Shown here: piece after piece, positions 17,571 through 28,403 of the stretch
How the letters are laid out: each line of letters starts with the position of its first letter
Numbering within the stretch: position 1 is the stretch's first letter
Source: Actinomadura hibisca NBRC 15177
Lineage (GTDB): Bacteria > Actinomycetota > Actinomycetes > Streptosporangiales > Streptosporangiaceae
Assembly: GCF_001552635.1 (NCBI RefSeq)
Contig: NZ_BCRO01000019.1
Coordinates: 1 to 64,000, forward strand
DNA: 64,000 nt
Direction of reading: 5' to 3'
Made by a program: the position numbers and the translations under genes
Notes under the pieces: generated by a model
The model's input: the letters and a program-made list of their open reading frames with translations, nothing else
Told to the model about the DNA's origin: nothing
Databases searched by the model: none

Positions 17571-18371
17571 ATGGAGAGCAGGAACCCCGCCTTCCGGGGT
17601 GACAGATTCGAGCGGCAGGCGCACGCCTACGGCGCGCCCGCCCCCCAGCCGCTGAACGAGATGTACGGCGCGCCCTCCGCGCCCTCCTACGCGCCGCCGG
17701 CCGGCCGCGCGATGACCTACGACGACGTCGTGGTCAAGGGCTTCATGAGCCTGGCCACCCTGGTGCTCACCGCGACGCTGACCTGGGTGCTGCTGCCGAT
17801 CCCGACCGCCCTCGCGGTCGGCGTGGTGGCGTTCCTGCTCCAGTTCGGCATCGGGCTGTACATCGCCTTCGCCAACAAGGCCAACGCGCCGCTGGTGCTC
17901 ATCTTCTCGGCCGTCTACGGCGTGGGCGTCGGCGCGATCAGCCACTACTTCAACACCCTCTACAACGGGGTGGTCTTCCAGGCGGTGGTCGGCACCGCGC
18001 TCGCCTTCGCGGCGATGCTGGCGGTCTACTCGCTGCGCATCATCCGGGTGACCCCCAAGCTCACCCGCTTCGTGGTCGCCGCGGGCCTCGCGCTGGTCGC
18101 GCTGATGCTGGTCAACCTGGTGGTCGGGCTGTTCAACGACACCGGCATCGGCATCCGGGAGAACGGCCCGCTGGGCATCGCCTTCAGCGTGATCGCGATC
18201 CTGGTCGGCTGCTTCTTCCTGCTGCTGGACTTCGACAACGTCGAGCGCGGGGTGAACGCCGGGGCGCCGGAGAAGTTCGCCTGGTACTGCGCCTTCGGCC
18301 TGGTCACCAGCCTGGTGTGGATCTACCTGGAGCTGCTGCGCTTCCTGTCCTACTTCGCCGGGCGCGACTAG
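17571..18371 (+). CDS. Bax inhibitor-1/YccA family membrane protein
   Basis: A 266-residue protein with a Pro/Ala-rich cytoplasmic N-terminus of about 45 residues, then seven predicted transmembrane helices. Examples are SLATLVLTATLTWVLLPIP, ALAVGVVAFLLQFGIGLYIAF and the last, FGLVTSLVWIYLELLRFL. The family (UPF0005/BI1) includes YccA, which modulates FtsH, and pH-sensitive calcium leak channels; the role here is unknown. ATG 17571 has GGAGG 5 nt upstream. It is followed by a perfect palindromic terminator. Confidence 0.88.
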   Translation: MESRNPAFRGDRFERQAHAYGAPAPQPLNEMYGAPSAPSYAPPAGRAMTYDDVVVKGFMSLATLVLTATLTWVLLPIPTALAVGVVAFLLQFGIGLYIAFANKANAPLVLIFSAVYGVGVGAISHYFNTLYNGVVFQAVVGTALAFAAMLAVYSLRIIRVTPKLTRFVVAAGLALVALMLVNLVVGLFNDTGIGIRENGPLGIAFSVIAILVGCFFLLLDFDNVERGVNAGAPEKFAWYCAFGLVTSLVWIYLELLRFLSYFAGRD

Positions 18372-18394
18372 CGCCCCACCCGCAGCCGCAGAAG

Positions 18395-18434
18395 CAGATC
18401 AGCCCCCGCCGGTGCACCGGCGGGGGCTGATCTG
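18395..18434. terminator. Bidirectional palindromic terminator
   Basis: A 40-bp perfect palindrome: 18-bp arms (18395-18412 and 18417-18434) flank TGCA. It sits between the convergent ends of the Bax-inhibitor gene and the DUF4287 gene. Confidence 0.85.
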
Positions 18435-18559
18435 TTGCGGGGTCTCGGGCCAGGGGTCGCGCCGCACAGCGGGGCGACAGCGGGGTTCATCCTTTGGCCG
18501 GACCTCGCGAAGTCTGTGGGGTGAGGCCCATGGGGTGGGGCCTGTGGGGCGGGCCGGCC

Positions 18560-18787
18560 TCAGTAGTGCCGGGCCCGGCGGGCACGCTCGTGCTCGCGCA
18601 CCAGCGCGGCGGCGTAGCCGTGGGAGAGGCCGTGCTCGTCGGCCAGCCAGTTGCAGCGCTCCTCGCACCGGACGAACGACGGTCCGTTCTCGATGGCGTT
18701 GAACCACTCGGGGATGTCACGACCTGTGACTTGCGGAATGCGGGCGATCAGCTTGTTGTGCGTCTCCGGCGAGTGGCTCAGTGACAA
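18560..18787 (-). CDS. DUF4287 domain-containing small protein
   Basis: A 75-residue protein with the DUF4287 pattern: THNKLIARIPQVTGRDIPEW, a helix-turn-helix-like middle, and EHGLSHGYAAALVREHERAR at the end. The family is small, cytosolic and of unknown function. TTG at 18787 is chosen because GGAGG lies 6 nt upstream, the same arrangement as at 13364. The 130 bp between its end and the palindrome at 18434 hold no gene. The 220 bp upstream (18788-19008) hold only its promoter region and the end of the thiolase unit. Confidence 0.75.
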   Translation of the reverse strand: MSLSHSPETHNKLIARIPQVTGRDIPEWFNAIENGPSFVRCEERCNWLADEHGLSHGYAAALVREHERARRARHY

Positions 18788-19008
18788 GGTGCACCTCCAG
18801 GTCGGCGGGGCTCTTCCTGCCGACTCTGCAACACCGCCCCGGATGTGACAAGACCCCAACGGGCACCTATCTCTTACGTTACGTAGATCATCCATAAAGG
18901 ATCGATCGTTCCGAACACGCAGGTGACCCGGGTGCGGGCGGTTCGGGACCGCCTGCGCCCGGGTCACCTGGTGACGCTGGGTGACGGCCTGCGCGGCCGT
19001 CGCCCGGA

Positions 19009-20229
19009 CTAGCTCAGACGCTCTAGGACCATCGCCATGCCCTGGCCGCCGCCCACGCACATGGTCTCCAGACCGAACTGCTTGTCGTGGAACTTCAGGC
19101 TGTTGATCAGGGTGGAGGTGATGCGGGCGCCGGTCATGCCGAACGGGTGGCCGATCGCGATCGCGCCGCCGTTGACGTTCAGCTTGTCGATGTCCACGCC
19201 CAGCTCGTCGGCCGAGGGCAGCACCTGCGCGGCGAACGCCTCGTTGATCTCGACCAGGTCGATGTCGGCGATGGTCATCCCGGCCCGTGCCAGGGCCTGC
19301 TTGGACGCCTCCACCGGGCCCAGGCCCATGATCTCGGGGGACAGGCCGGTGACGCCGGTGGACACGATCCGCGCCAGCGGCGTGACGCCCAGCTCGGCGG
19401 CCTTGGTGTCGCTCATGATCACGACGGCGGCGGCGCCGTCGTTCAGCGGGCAGCAGTTGCCCGCGGTGACGGTGCCGTCGGGGCGGAACACCGGCTGGAG
19501 CTGGGACACCTTCTCGTAGGAGGTGCCGGCGCGCGGGCCGTCGTCCTTGGCGACCACGGTGCCGTCGGGCAGCGTGACCGGGGTGATGTCGCCGGCCCAG
19601 AAGCCGTTGGCGATGGCCTTCTCGGCGAGGTTCTGCGAGCGCACGCCGAACTCGTCCTGCGCCTGCCGGGACACGCCGCGGATCTGCGCGACGTTCTCGG
19701 CCGTCTGGCCCATGGCGATGTAGACGTCGGGCAGGCCGCCGCTCTCGCGCGGGTCGCGCCAGGTCGGCGCGCCGCCCTCGGCGGTCTTGGCGGTGCGCGC
19801 CGCGGCGTCGGCGAACAGCGGGTTCTGGGTGTCGGGCAGGCCGTCGCTGCTGCCCTTGGCGAAGCGGCTGACCATCTCGACGCCGGCGGACACGATGACG
19901 TCGGCCTCGCCGGCCTTGATCGCGTGCAGCGCCATGCGGGTGGTCTGGAGCGAGGAGGAACAGTAGCGGGTGATGGTAGCGCCGGGCACGGTGTCCCAGC
20001 CGAGCAGCACCGACACCACGCGGCCCATGTTGTAGCCCTGCTCGCCGCCGGGCAGGCCGCAGCCGAGCAGCAGATCGTCGATCTGGCTCGGGTCCAGCTG
20101 CGGCACCTTGGCCATGGCGGCCTCGACCATCTTCGCGGTGAGGTCGTCGGGCCGCAGGTCCTTCAGCGACCCCTTGAAGGCGCGGCCGATCGGCGAGCGC
20201 GCGGTGGCGACAATGACTGCCTCGGGCAT
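19009..20229 (-). CDS. Acetyl-CoA C-acyltransferase (thiolase)
   Basis: A 406-residue thiolase, either cleaving 3-ketoacyl-CoA in beta-oxidation or joining two acetyl-CoA. The acyl-binding cysteine is C90 in ITRYCSSSLQTTRMAL. The catalytic His is in GGAIAIGHPFGMTGAR, and the second Cys is in CVGGGQGMA at the end. Length is normal. The ATG at 20229 has a GGAGA-type site. It is a single-gene unit. FadA and AtoB types cannot be separated from sequence alone. Confidence 0.93.
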   Translation of the reverse strand: MPEAVIVATARSPIGRAFKGSLKDLRPDDLTAKMVEAAMAKVPQLDPSQIDDLLLGCGLPGGEQGYNMGRVVSVLLGWDTVPGATITRYCSSSLQTTRMALHAIKAGEADVIVSAGVEMVSRFAKGSSDGLPDTQNPLFADAAARTAKTAEGGAPTWRDPRESGGLPDVYIAMGQTAENVAQIRGVSRQAQDEFGVRSQNLAEKAIANGFWAGDITPVTLPDGTVVAKDDGPRAGTSYEKVSQLQPVFRPDGTVTAGNCCPLNDGAAAVVIMSDTKAAELGVTPLARIVSTGVTGLSPEIMGLGPVEASKQALARAGMTIADIDLVEINEAFAAQVLPSADELGVDIDKLNVNGGAIAIGHPFGMTGARITSTLINSLKFHDKQFGLETMCVGGGQGMAMVLERLS

Positions 20230-20330
20230 GTGCGGGTCTCCCTGTCGTGCGACCTGTCTGCGCGACCCGCGGGTTACCCGCCGGTCACCTGCAACATAGC
20301 CGCTCCCGCCCGGGGTGGTACACGGCGGCC

Positions 20331-20367
20331 CCCGCACTTTGTTGACGCATCGTCCAATAAGTGCGGG
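20331..20367 (-). terminator. Hairpin after the beta-propeller lipoprotein gene
   Basis: CCCGCACTT (20331-20339) pairs perfectly with AAGTGCGGG (20359-20367), 25 nt past the stop of the minus-strand gene ending at 20392. The 19-nt loop is AT-richer. Confidence 0.5.
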
Positions 20368-20391
20368 TTTACCCTGCTGCCGGGCCCGGCG

Positions 20392-21780
20392 TCACTGCCC
20401 GTACATGCCCGGGGAGTCGCCCTGGGCGTCCCGGCGGGCGTGCAGCGTGCCGCCCTCGTCGCGCCAGACGCGCCAGCCGTCCACCGCGCCGGTGTACCAG
20501 CCGGGCGGCGCGTCCGGCGACTCGATCTTGCGGCCGGTGGCCAGGTCGTAGGCGCACAGCGGGGCGACCGGGAAGAAGCCGCGCTGGCCGGTGATCTTCA
20601 GCGCGGCCGGGGTGACCGTGCAGAACGACCAGGCGCGCAACCCCTGCGGGCCGACCGGGGAGCCGTCCTGCAACCGGTAGGCGACGCCCCGCTGGCCCTG
20701 CGTCAGGAAGCCCAGCGTGGACAGGTCGGCGGGGAACGACAGCCACCACGCGCTCTTGGGCGTCCGGTCGGCCGGGATCGTGGCGGTGGTGCGGCCGGTG
20801 CGCGGGTCGAGCTGCTCGAAGCCGCCGTAGGCGCCCTTGCCCGTCACCTGCCGGGTGATCAGCGCGACCGCCGGGTTGGCGCTGGGGTACACCCGCAGCA
20901 GCCGCTTGCGCGTCCACACCGGCTTGCCGTCGGCGAGGCGCAGCCCGAAGAACCCGAACGCCGACAGCGCCTTGGTCCTGCGCAGCTGGTAGGGCGCCAC
21001 GTAGCCGACCAGCGTGTCGGCGGCGGAGGGGGACGAGCCGGTGAGCGCGCCGAACGCCCAGCCGCCCGACAGGTTCACCCCGTCGCCGACGGCCTTCTCC
21101 ACCGGGAAGGTCCACAACGTCTTGCCGGTCTTGAGGTCGCGGGCCTCCAGCGACGGATGCTTGGCCATCCGGAACGCCACCACGCGGCTGGGGTCGGCCC
21201 ACTGGACCTCGGCGATCCCCGGCATCTTCCACAGCTGGCGGCCGGTGGCGGCGTCCAGCGCGACGAAGCGGGCGCTCTTGCGGGCGGTGAACTCCGACAG
21301 GCACACCTGGTCGCCGCAGCGCACCGGGCCGAACGTGGTGTCGACGGGGCGGGTCCACTTCTGTGCGCCGGTGCGGGCGTCCCGCGTGACCAGCGTGGCC
21401 TTCCACTTGCCGGTCTTCTGCGGCTCCACGCTCGCCACCACCGCCGAGCCGGGCGCGCCCGCGACCGCCGGGGGCTGCACGCCCATGCCCGACAGGCGGC
21501 CGACCATGGTGGCCGGGCGCGTCCACAACCGCTTGCCCTTGGCCAGGTCGAACACCGCCGTCTCCAGCACGCCGTCGGCCCGCAGGCCGGTCACGGCGGC
21601 GACGCCGGACCCGGCGATGGGGCGGCTCACGGCGTTCACGCCCGTCCCGGCCCAGCCCTGGGCGGCCTGCGCGTTCGGTTGGCCGGCGGGACCGGAGCAG
21701 CCCGCCGCGGCCAGGGCGGCGAGCACCAAGGGTGCCGAGAAGATGACCATCCGTGGTCGGGCCAGGGTGTGCGAGGGCAT
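20392..21780 (-). CDS. Secreted beta-propeller lipoprotein (PQQ-like repeats)
   Basis: A 462-residue lipoprotein. The signal peptide ends LAALAAAGCSG (lipobox), so it is anchored outside the membrane. The mature part has repeated PQQ/WD-like blades seen as A-x-G-x-x-L-W and TGKTLWTFPVE units (for example LAKGKRLWT, ARTGAQKWT, AATGRQLWK, LKTGKTLWT). Unlike quinoprotein dehydrogenases it has no visible cofactor or catalytic motif, so a binding or scaffold role is likely. ATG 21780 has GGAG about 9 nt upstream. It is a single-gene unit. Confidence 0.82.
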   Translation of the reverse strand: MPSHTLARPRMVIFSAPLVLAALAAAGCSGPAGQPNAQAAQGWAGTGVNAVSRPIAGSGVAAVTGLRADGVLETAVFDLAKGKRLWTRPATMVGRLSGMGVQPPAVAGAPGSAVVASVEPQKTGKWKATLVTRDARTGAQKWTRPVDTTFGPVRCGDQVCLSEFTARKSARFVALDAATGRQLWKMPGIAEVQWADPSRVVAFRMAKHPSLEARDLKTGKTLWTFPVEKAVGDGVNLSGGWAFGALTGSSPSAADTLVGYVAPYQLRRTKALSAFGFFGLRLADGKPVWTRKRLLRVYPSANPAVALITRQVTGKGAYGGFEQLDPRTGRTTATIPADRTPKSAWWLSFPADLSTLGFLTQGQRGVAYRLQDGSPVGPQGLRAWSFCTVTPAALKITGQRGFFPVAPLCAYDLATGRKIESPDAPPGWYTGAVDGWRVWRDEGGTLHARRDAQGDSPGMYGQ

Positions 21781-21954
21781 GGCGGAACTCCAGGGAGTCA
21801 GGTGGGAGGCGCGCGGGCAGGAAGGCCCCTCAGGTCGCCGGTAGCGACAGAACGTAACAGAGGAATCACGCAAACGGCTGGCGATTGCCGATATCGCGCG
21901 CCCGGCGGGCGCGCCGGACGCGCCGCCGTCCCGGTCGGGGGCGTGACGGCCTGC

Positions 21955-22050
21955 GGGCCAGGCCTCGCTCAGCGGCCTCGCTCGGGCCGCGTTGCTCAGA
22001 CCGTGCTGACCAGGCCGCGCTGACCAGGCCGTACGGCCAGGCCGTGCTGC
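21955..22050. repeat. Degenerate tandem repeat, CCGxGCTGACCAGG units
   Basis: Several imperfect copies of a unit of about 15 bp with core gctgaccaggccg occur here, with variants gctcagaccgt and gctcaggccg. They lie between the divergent promoter region of the lipoprotein and the 3' end of the SGNH hydrolase gene. No gene is seen in 21781-22050. Confidence 0.5.
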
Positions 22051-23070
22051 TCAGGCCGCGTCGGGTGTTGCCGGGCGGTGTTCCAGGACCTGCGGCCTGT
22101 TGCGGCGTAGCAGCGTCGCCCAGCGGCCGCGCGGGCCCCGGTCGCGTCCGGCGACCCGGGCCCCGGCGACCTCGGTGCCCGGCTCCTCGGCGGCCTCGGC
22201 CGCCGCCAGGTACACCGGCAGCACGCCCGCGCGCAGCCGCGCCTCGGCCAGCGGGCCGGGGACCTCGTCCAGGTCGGGGTCCAGGCCCAGGGCCGCCGCC
22301 ATCGACGGCAGCACCGCGGCCGCCGCGGCGGCGTACCCGCGCGCCGACGGGTGGTAGCGGTCGGCGCTGAACATCTCGCGCGGGTCGGCCGCGAACTCCC
22401 GGCCCAGCAGGTCGCCCAGCGACACCGACCGGCCGCCGCGCTCGACCACCGCGATGGTCTGCGCCGCGGCGAGCTGGCGGCTGGCCCGCCGCGCGATCCA
22501 GCGCAGCGGCTGCATCACCGGCTTGACCGAGCCGAGGTCGGGGCAGGTGCCCACCACCACCTCGCAGCCCGCCGCGCGCAGCCGCTCCACGGCCGACGCC
22601 AGGTGCCGCACCGACTCGGCGGCCGGGACGCGGTTGGTCACGTCGTTGGCGCCGATCATGATGACGGCGATCTCGGGGCGCACCGCCAGCGCCCGGTCCA
22701 CCTGGCCCTCCAGCGCCGCCGAGCGCGACCCCGAGCGGGCCACGTTGCTCAGCCGCACCGGGCGGCCCGCGATCGAGGCGAGCCCGGCCGCCAGCAGCGC
22801 GCCCGGCGTCTCGTCCGGCTCGCGCACGCCCAGCCCGGCGGCGGTGGAGTCGCCCAGCACCGCGAACGACAGCGGCTCGCCGGGCAGGGACAGGTCGAAC
22901 ACGCCGTCGGCGACCGGCGGGTCGCCGTAGGGCGTGGCGAGGATGATCCGGCGTGCGAGCTTGGCCTCCACGACCACCAGGCCGAAGGTGAGTCCCCCCA
23001 GCGCGGTGATCCCGCCGCCCCCGTACGCCGCCGCGGCGGCGATGCGCCGCGCCGTGAAAGCTCTCAGCAT
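22051..23070 (-). CDS. SGNH/GDSL-type hydrolase, membrane-anchored
   Basis: A 339-residue protein. An N-terminal hydrophobic segment (GGGGITALGGLTFGLVVVEAKLA) probably serves as membrane anchor or uncleaved signal. The SGNH blocks are present: block I SFAVLGDSTAAGLG (nucleophile Ser), block II around SNVARSGSR, block III IMIGANDVTNR, and block V DRYHPSARGY with the catalytic Asp and His. It likely acts as an esterase, lipase or cell-wall deacetylase facing outward. ATG 23070. Its C-terminus is a charged tail of unknown use. Confidence 0.88.
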   Translation of the reverse strand: MLRAFTARRIAAAAAYGGGGITALGGLTFGLVVVEAKLARRIILATPYGDPPVADGVFDLSLPGEPLSFAVLGDSTAAGLGVREPDETPGALLAAGLASIAGRPVRLSNVARSGSRSAALEGQVDRALAVRPEIAVIMIGANDVTNRVPAAESVRHLASAVERLRAAGCEVVVGTCPDLGSVKPVMQPLRWIARRASRQLAAAQTIAVVERGGRSVSLGDLLGREFAADPREMFSADRYHPSARGYAAAAAAVLPSMAAALGLDPDLDEVPGPLAEARLRAGVLPVYLAAAEAAEEPGTEVAGARVAGRDRGPRGRWATLLRRNRPQVLEHRPATPDAA

Positions 23071-23263
23071 CGTCCGTTGACCCTCCGTCACTGGCGGGCG
23101 TGCGCCCCGTACACAGGGTTCATGCCCGCCGCCGCCGATCTGGGCTACCGTCGGAGACAAGAATCTATCCGAAACCGCATCCTGTACCCGCCCGGTGCAC
23201 ACGGGCTGAACAGGGATGTAACACGCTGGAACTCGCAGCGCTGATCTCGACAAGGACGTCGCG

Positions 23264-24643
<1,380 letters not shown>

Positions 24644-24677
24644 CGCCCGGCCGGGCCCCCGCCGTCCCGGAAAACGC

Positions 24678-24712
24678 CGAGGCGCCGGAGACCCATGGTC
24701 TCCGGCGCCTCG
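24678..24712 (+). terminator. Terminator after cystathionine beta-synthase
   Basis: A perfect 16-bp stem (24678-24693 with 24697-24712) with a 3-nt loop, 35 nt past the stop. Confidence 0.8.
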
Positions 24713-24730
24713 CGCCCCCGTCACGGGGGT

Positions 24731-24791
24731 GCCGGACCGCGGCGTCCCGCCGAGTGGGCGGCGGTTACCGGTCGGGACGCCGCGGTCCGGC
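24731..24791. repeat. 19-bp perfect inverted repeat at the end of the MMPL gene
   Basis: GCCGGACCGCGGCGTCCCG (24731-24749) is repeated in reverse complement at 24773-24791, ending 5 bp before the stop of the minus-strand transporter. It is probably that gene's terminator, a second hairpin beside the one at 24678. Confidence 0.75.
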
Positions 24792-24796
24792 GTCCA

Positions 24797-26968
24797 TCAG
24801 GAGCCGATCCCCGTCTTGGCGAACCGGTCCTCCAGCGGGTCGCCCGGGTCCTGCAGCGGCGCCCGCGGGGCGTCGCTGTGGCCCGGCCACCAGGCCTTGT
24901 GCCCCAGCAGCGCGGTGATCGCCGGGACGAAGAAGGCGGCCATCACGAACGCCGACAGCAGGATGCCGATCGCGACGCCGAACCCGATCTGGGCCGTCAT
25001 CGACTGCGGCGACACCACCAGCATCGCGAAGGTGCCGGCCAGGATCACGCCCGCCGCGGCCACCGTCGGACCGGCGTGCTGGATGCCCAGCGCCGCGCCG
25101 CGCCGCGGGTCGTGGCCCTCCCGGGCCTCCTCCCGCAACCGGGCGATCATCAGGATGTTGTAGTCGGTGCCGATCGCCAGCACGAACAGGTACAGGATGA
25201 TCGGCAGCTGGAACATCAGGCCCGGCTTGCCCTCGATGAACTGGAACAGCACCACCGTGGCGCCCAGCGTCGCGGCGAAGCCGAGCAGCACCGCCCCCAC
25301 CAGGTAGATCGGCGCGACCAGCGCCCGCAGCTGGAGGGCCAGGATCAGCCCGATCAGCACCACCGCCACCGGCAGGATCACCGACAGGTCGCGGTTGTTG
25401 ATGGTGTTGATGTCGGCGAAGACCGCGGTCTGCCCGCCGACCAGGACCTTGGCCCCGGCGGGCGCGCCCTCGTGCACGTAGTCGCGGAACGGGCCCTTGA
25501 CCAGCTGGATCGACTTGCTGGAGTTGGGGTTGTCCTTCAGCGACACCGCGAACTTGGCGACGGTCTTGTCCTGGCTGAACACCGGCTTCTGCACGCCGCC
25601 CTGCCCGACGCCCGGCGCGCCGTTCAGCCGCTGGGAGTAGGACGCGAGGTCGGCCTCGGTGAGCGGCTTGTCGGCCTTGACGTACACCTCGGTCGGAGTG
25701 AGCAGGCCGGCCGGCAGGCTGTTGCGCAGGTCCTTCATGGCCTTGGCCGACTCGGTGTTCTGCGGCGCGCTGGCGCTGAAGTCGTAGTCGGCCTTGAACC
25801 CGAACGCGGCGGCCGCGAGCGCGACCAGCACCAGGCCCGACGCCGCGGCGGCGACCACCGGGCGGCGGCCGACGCCGTTGCCCAGCTTGACCCACAGGCC
25901 CGGCTTGGGCTCCTTCTTCCAGGACTTCGACGGCCAGAACACCGCCGGGCCGATCAGCGAGATGATCGCCGGGACCAGCGTCAGCGAGGTGACGAACATG
26001 ACCGCGACCGCGATGGCCAGCTGCGGGCCGAGGCCGCCGAACGCCTTGAAGGAGGCCAGCAGCAGCACCAGGAAGGCCACGATCACCGCGCCGGCGGCCG
26101 AGGCGATGGCCTCGCCCACCCGCTCCACGCTGGTGATCATCGCGGTCTTCTTGTCCTCGCCGGCGCGCAGCCGCTCGCGGTAGCGGAACAGCAGGAACAG
26201 GATGTAGTCGGTGCCGATGCCGTAGAGCACCACCACCACGATCATGTCGAAGCCCTTGTCGAAGTTCAGGTCGAAGGCGTTGCCGATCATGGCGGTGAGC
26301 GCCCCCGACACCATCGACACCACGCTGATCACCACGATCGGCAGCAGCGCGGCGATCGGGGCGCGGAAGATGATGCCCAGCAGCACGATGATGATCACGA
26401 TGGTGCCGATGCCGATCAGCGCCATCGTCTGCTTGTCGGACTCCTCGTTGTCCACGGTGGAGGCCTGGTCACCGGTGATGCCGTAGCTCAGCGGGCCGCC
26501 CCGCAGCTGCGCGGTGGTCTCGGTGCGCAGCTTCTTGATCGCGTCCTTGCCCTTGGTCATCGCGTCCTGGTCCTGCCAGTCGTTCGGCAGGGGCACCGCG
26601 ATGAGCTGGATGGAGCGGTCCGGGGCCGGCGGGGTCGCCGTCACCTTGGTGACGCCCGGGATGTTCTTGCCCTGGAGCGCCTGCGCGACCTGGCCGATGC
26701 GCTGGGTGTCGGCCTCGGTCAGCTTGCCGCCGTCGCTCCGCTTGACGACGATCATGGCCGGGCTGGTCTTCTGGTCGGCGCCCGGGAACGCCTCCCCGGC
26801 CAGCTTGGCCGCCTGGATCGACTCGTACTTGGTCGGAAGGAAGTCTTCCTGATCGGTCTTGGTCTTGAGTTCCGGGGCGAGGGCCACCAGGCCCACGGCC
26901 ACGACGACCCAGGCCAGGATCGTCCACCACGGATGTCTCACGACGCCGCGCCCAAGGCGTGCGAACAT
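24797..26968 (-). CDS. MMPL family RND transporter
   Basis: A 723-residue integral membrane protein of the MMPL group (RND superfamily), with about 12 transmembrane helices in two repeats, each with a large outside loop after the first helix. It has GIGTDYILFLLFRYRERL and IGTDYNILMIARLREEAREG, the twin GTDY motifs that carry the proton relay. Relatives export lipids or drugs; in non-mycolate actinomycetes the substrate is usually unknown. ATG 26968 has GAAGGA 7 nt upstream. It is a single-gene unit. Confidence 0.9.
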   Translation of the reverse strand: MFARLGRGVVRHPWWTILAWVVVAVGLVALAPELKTKTDQEDFLPTKYESIQAAKLAGEAFPGADQKTSPAMIVVKRSDGGKLTEADTQRIGQVAQALQGKNIPGVTKVTATPPAPDRSIQLIAVPLPNDWQDQDAMTKGKDAIKKLRTETTAQLRGGPLSYGITGDQASTVDNEESDKQTMALIGIGTIVIIIVLLGIIFRAPIAALLPIVVISVVSMVSGALTAMIGNAFDLNFDKGFDMIVVVVLYGIGTDYILFLLFRYRERLRAGEDKKTAMITSVERVGEAIASAAGAVIVAFLVLLLASFKAFGGLGPQLAIAVAVMFVTSLTLVPAIISLIGPAVFWPSKSWKKEPKPGLWVKLGNGVGRRPVVAAAASGLVLVALAAAAFGFKADYDFSASAPQNTESAKAMKDLRNSLPAGLLTPTEVYVKADKPLTEADLASYSQRLNGAPGVGQGGVQKPVFSQDKTVAKFAVSLKDNPNSSKSIQLVKGPFRDYVHEGAPAGAKVLVGGQTAVFADINTINNRDLSVILPVAVVLIGLILALQLRALVAPIYLVGAVLLGFAATLGATVVLFQFIEGKPGLMFQLPIILYLFVLAIGTDYNILMIARLREEAREGHDPRRGAALGIQHAGPTVAAAGVILAGTFAMLVVSPQSMTAQIGFGVAIGILLSAFVMAAFFVPAITALLGHKAWWPGHSDAPRAPLQDPGDPLEDRFAKTGIGS

Positions 26969-27113
26969 GCGTTTTCCTTCAGTTAAGGGGGAATCTAGGG
27001 ATACGCATAGAAGACTAGGGATCGAACGCCCCCGTGTAGTCAGCCCGCGAGCCGAAATGAGCCCTGATACCTGCGGGGGACCCTCTCCTCCGCAAGGAGG
27101 GTCGCGGGGTGGA

Positions 27114-27119
27114 TAGCCT
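27114..27119 (+). promoter_or_regulatory. -10 element for leaderless cystathionine gamma-synthase
   Basis: TAGCCT ends 7 nt before the ATG at 27127, the spacing expected for an actinobacterial leaderless mRNA; no ribosome-binding site is seen. The 27,000-27,110 stretch was searched by eye for a SAM riboswitch and none was recognised. Confidence 0.45.
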
Positions 27120-27126
27120 CGTTCCC

Positions 27127-28275
27127 ATGGACAACGAGGTTCACCAGGGGTTCGAGACCCTGGCCATCCACGCGGGGCAGGAACCCGACCCGACCACGGG
27201 CGCGGTCGTCCCGCCGATCTACCAGGTCTCGACGTACAAGCAGGACGGCATCGGGGGGCTGCGCGGGGGCTACGAGTACTCGCGCTCGGCCAACCCCACC
27301 CGTACCGCGTTGGAGGTATGCCTCGCCGAGGTCGAGGGCGGCTCGCGCGGGCTGGCGTTCGCCTCCGGGCTCGCCGCCGAGGACACGCTGCTGCGCACGG
27401 TCTGCCGGCCGGGCGACCACGTCATCATCCCCAACGACGCCTACGGCGGCACCTACCGGCTGTTCGCCAAGGTCGCCGAGCCGTGGGGGGTGACGTTCGA
27501 CCCGGTGCCGCTGGGGGACGCGGCGGCGGTGCGGGCGGCGATGCGGCCCGAGACGAAGATGATCTGGGTGGAGACGCCCACCAACCCGCTGCTGGGCGTG
27601 GCCGACATCGCCGGGCTGGCCGGGATCGCGCACGCGGGGGGCGCGCTGCTGGCGGTGGACAACACCTTCGCCTCGCCCTACCTGCAGCGGCCGCTGGCGC
27701 TCGGCGCCGACGTGGTCGTGCACTCCACCACCAAGTACATCGGCGGCCACTCCGACGTGGTCGGCGGCGCGCTGGTGGTCGCCGACGCCGACCTGGGCGA
27801 GCGGCTGACCTTCCACCAGAACGCCATGGGCGCGGTCGCCGGGCCGTTCGACGCCTGGCTGACGCTGCGCGGCATCAAGACCCTCGGCGTGCGGATGGAC
27901 CGGCACTGCGCCAACGCCGAGAAGATCGTGGACATGCTGACCCGGCACAAGGCCGTCCGGCAGGTGCTCTACCCGGGCCTGCCCGACCACCCCGGGCACG
28001 AGGTCGCCGCCAAGCAGATGAAGGCGTTCGGCGGGATGGTGTCGTTCCGGATGGAGTCGGCCGAGGCCGCCGTCGCGGTCTGCGAGCGCACCAAGCTGTT
28101 CACGCTGGGCGAGTCGCTGGGCGGCGTCGAGTCGCTGATCGAGCACCCGGGGCGGATGACGCACGCCTCGGCGGCCGGGTCGCCGCTGGAGGTGCCCGAC
28201 GACCTGGTGCGGCTGTCGGTCGGGATCGAGGACGTGGCGGACCTGCTCGCCGACCTGGAGCGGGCCCTCGCCTGA
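27127..28275 (+). CDS. metB: Cystathionine gamma-synthase/lyase
   Basis: A 382-residue PLP enzyme of the Cys/Met metabolism family. The PLP lysine is in VVHSTTKYIGGHSDVVGG near residue 200. Also visible are YEYSRSANPTRTALE and the C-terminal ESLGGVESLIEHPGRMTHAS. Proteins of this type either make cystathionine from an acyl-homoserine and cysteine or split cystathionine to cysteine, and sequence alone does not decide. With the nearby cystathionine beta-synthase gene, a reverse-transsulfuration role is plausible. The ATG at 27127 is preferred over 27109. Confidence 0.88.
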   Translation: MDNEVHQGFETLAIHAGQEPDPTTGAVVPPIYQVSTYKQDGIGGLRGGYEYSRSANPTRTALEVCLAEVEGGSRGLAFASGLAAEDTLLRTVCRPGDHVIIPNDAYGGTYRLFAKVAEPWGVTFDPVPLGDAAAVRAAMRPETKMIWVETPTNPLLGVADIAGLAGIAHAGGALLAVDNTFASPYLQRPLALGADVVVHSTTKYIGGHSDVVGGALVVADADLGERLTFHQNAMGAVAGPFDAWLTLRGIKTLGVRMDRHCANAEKIVDMLTRHKAVRQVLYPGLPDHPGHEVAAKQMKAFGGMVSFRMESAEAAVAVCERTKLFTLGESLGGVESLIEHPGRMTHASAAGSPLEVPDDLVRLSVGIEDVADLLADLERALA

Positions 28276-28403
28276 CGTGCGGTTATTCGCGGTGGTTTGC
28301 CCGGCGAGTCCTTCTTGCCGGGTAAACCGCGCGCCGTTCCCACCACCATGTTGATCAAACATCTATGATGTGCGCGCCGGGTTTCATCAAGAAAGGGCCG
28401 CGA

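Noticed and set aside
24765..25895. Second minus-strand frame (376 residues) inside the MMPL gene
   Set aside because: Arg/Gly/Pro-rich with no domain; typical shadow of a high-GC gene.
27000..27126. SAM or other riboswitch before cystathionine gamma-synthase
   Set aside because: No conserved riboswitch core could be recognised, and the promoter position implies a leaderless message.
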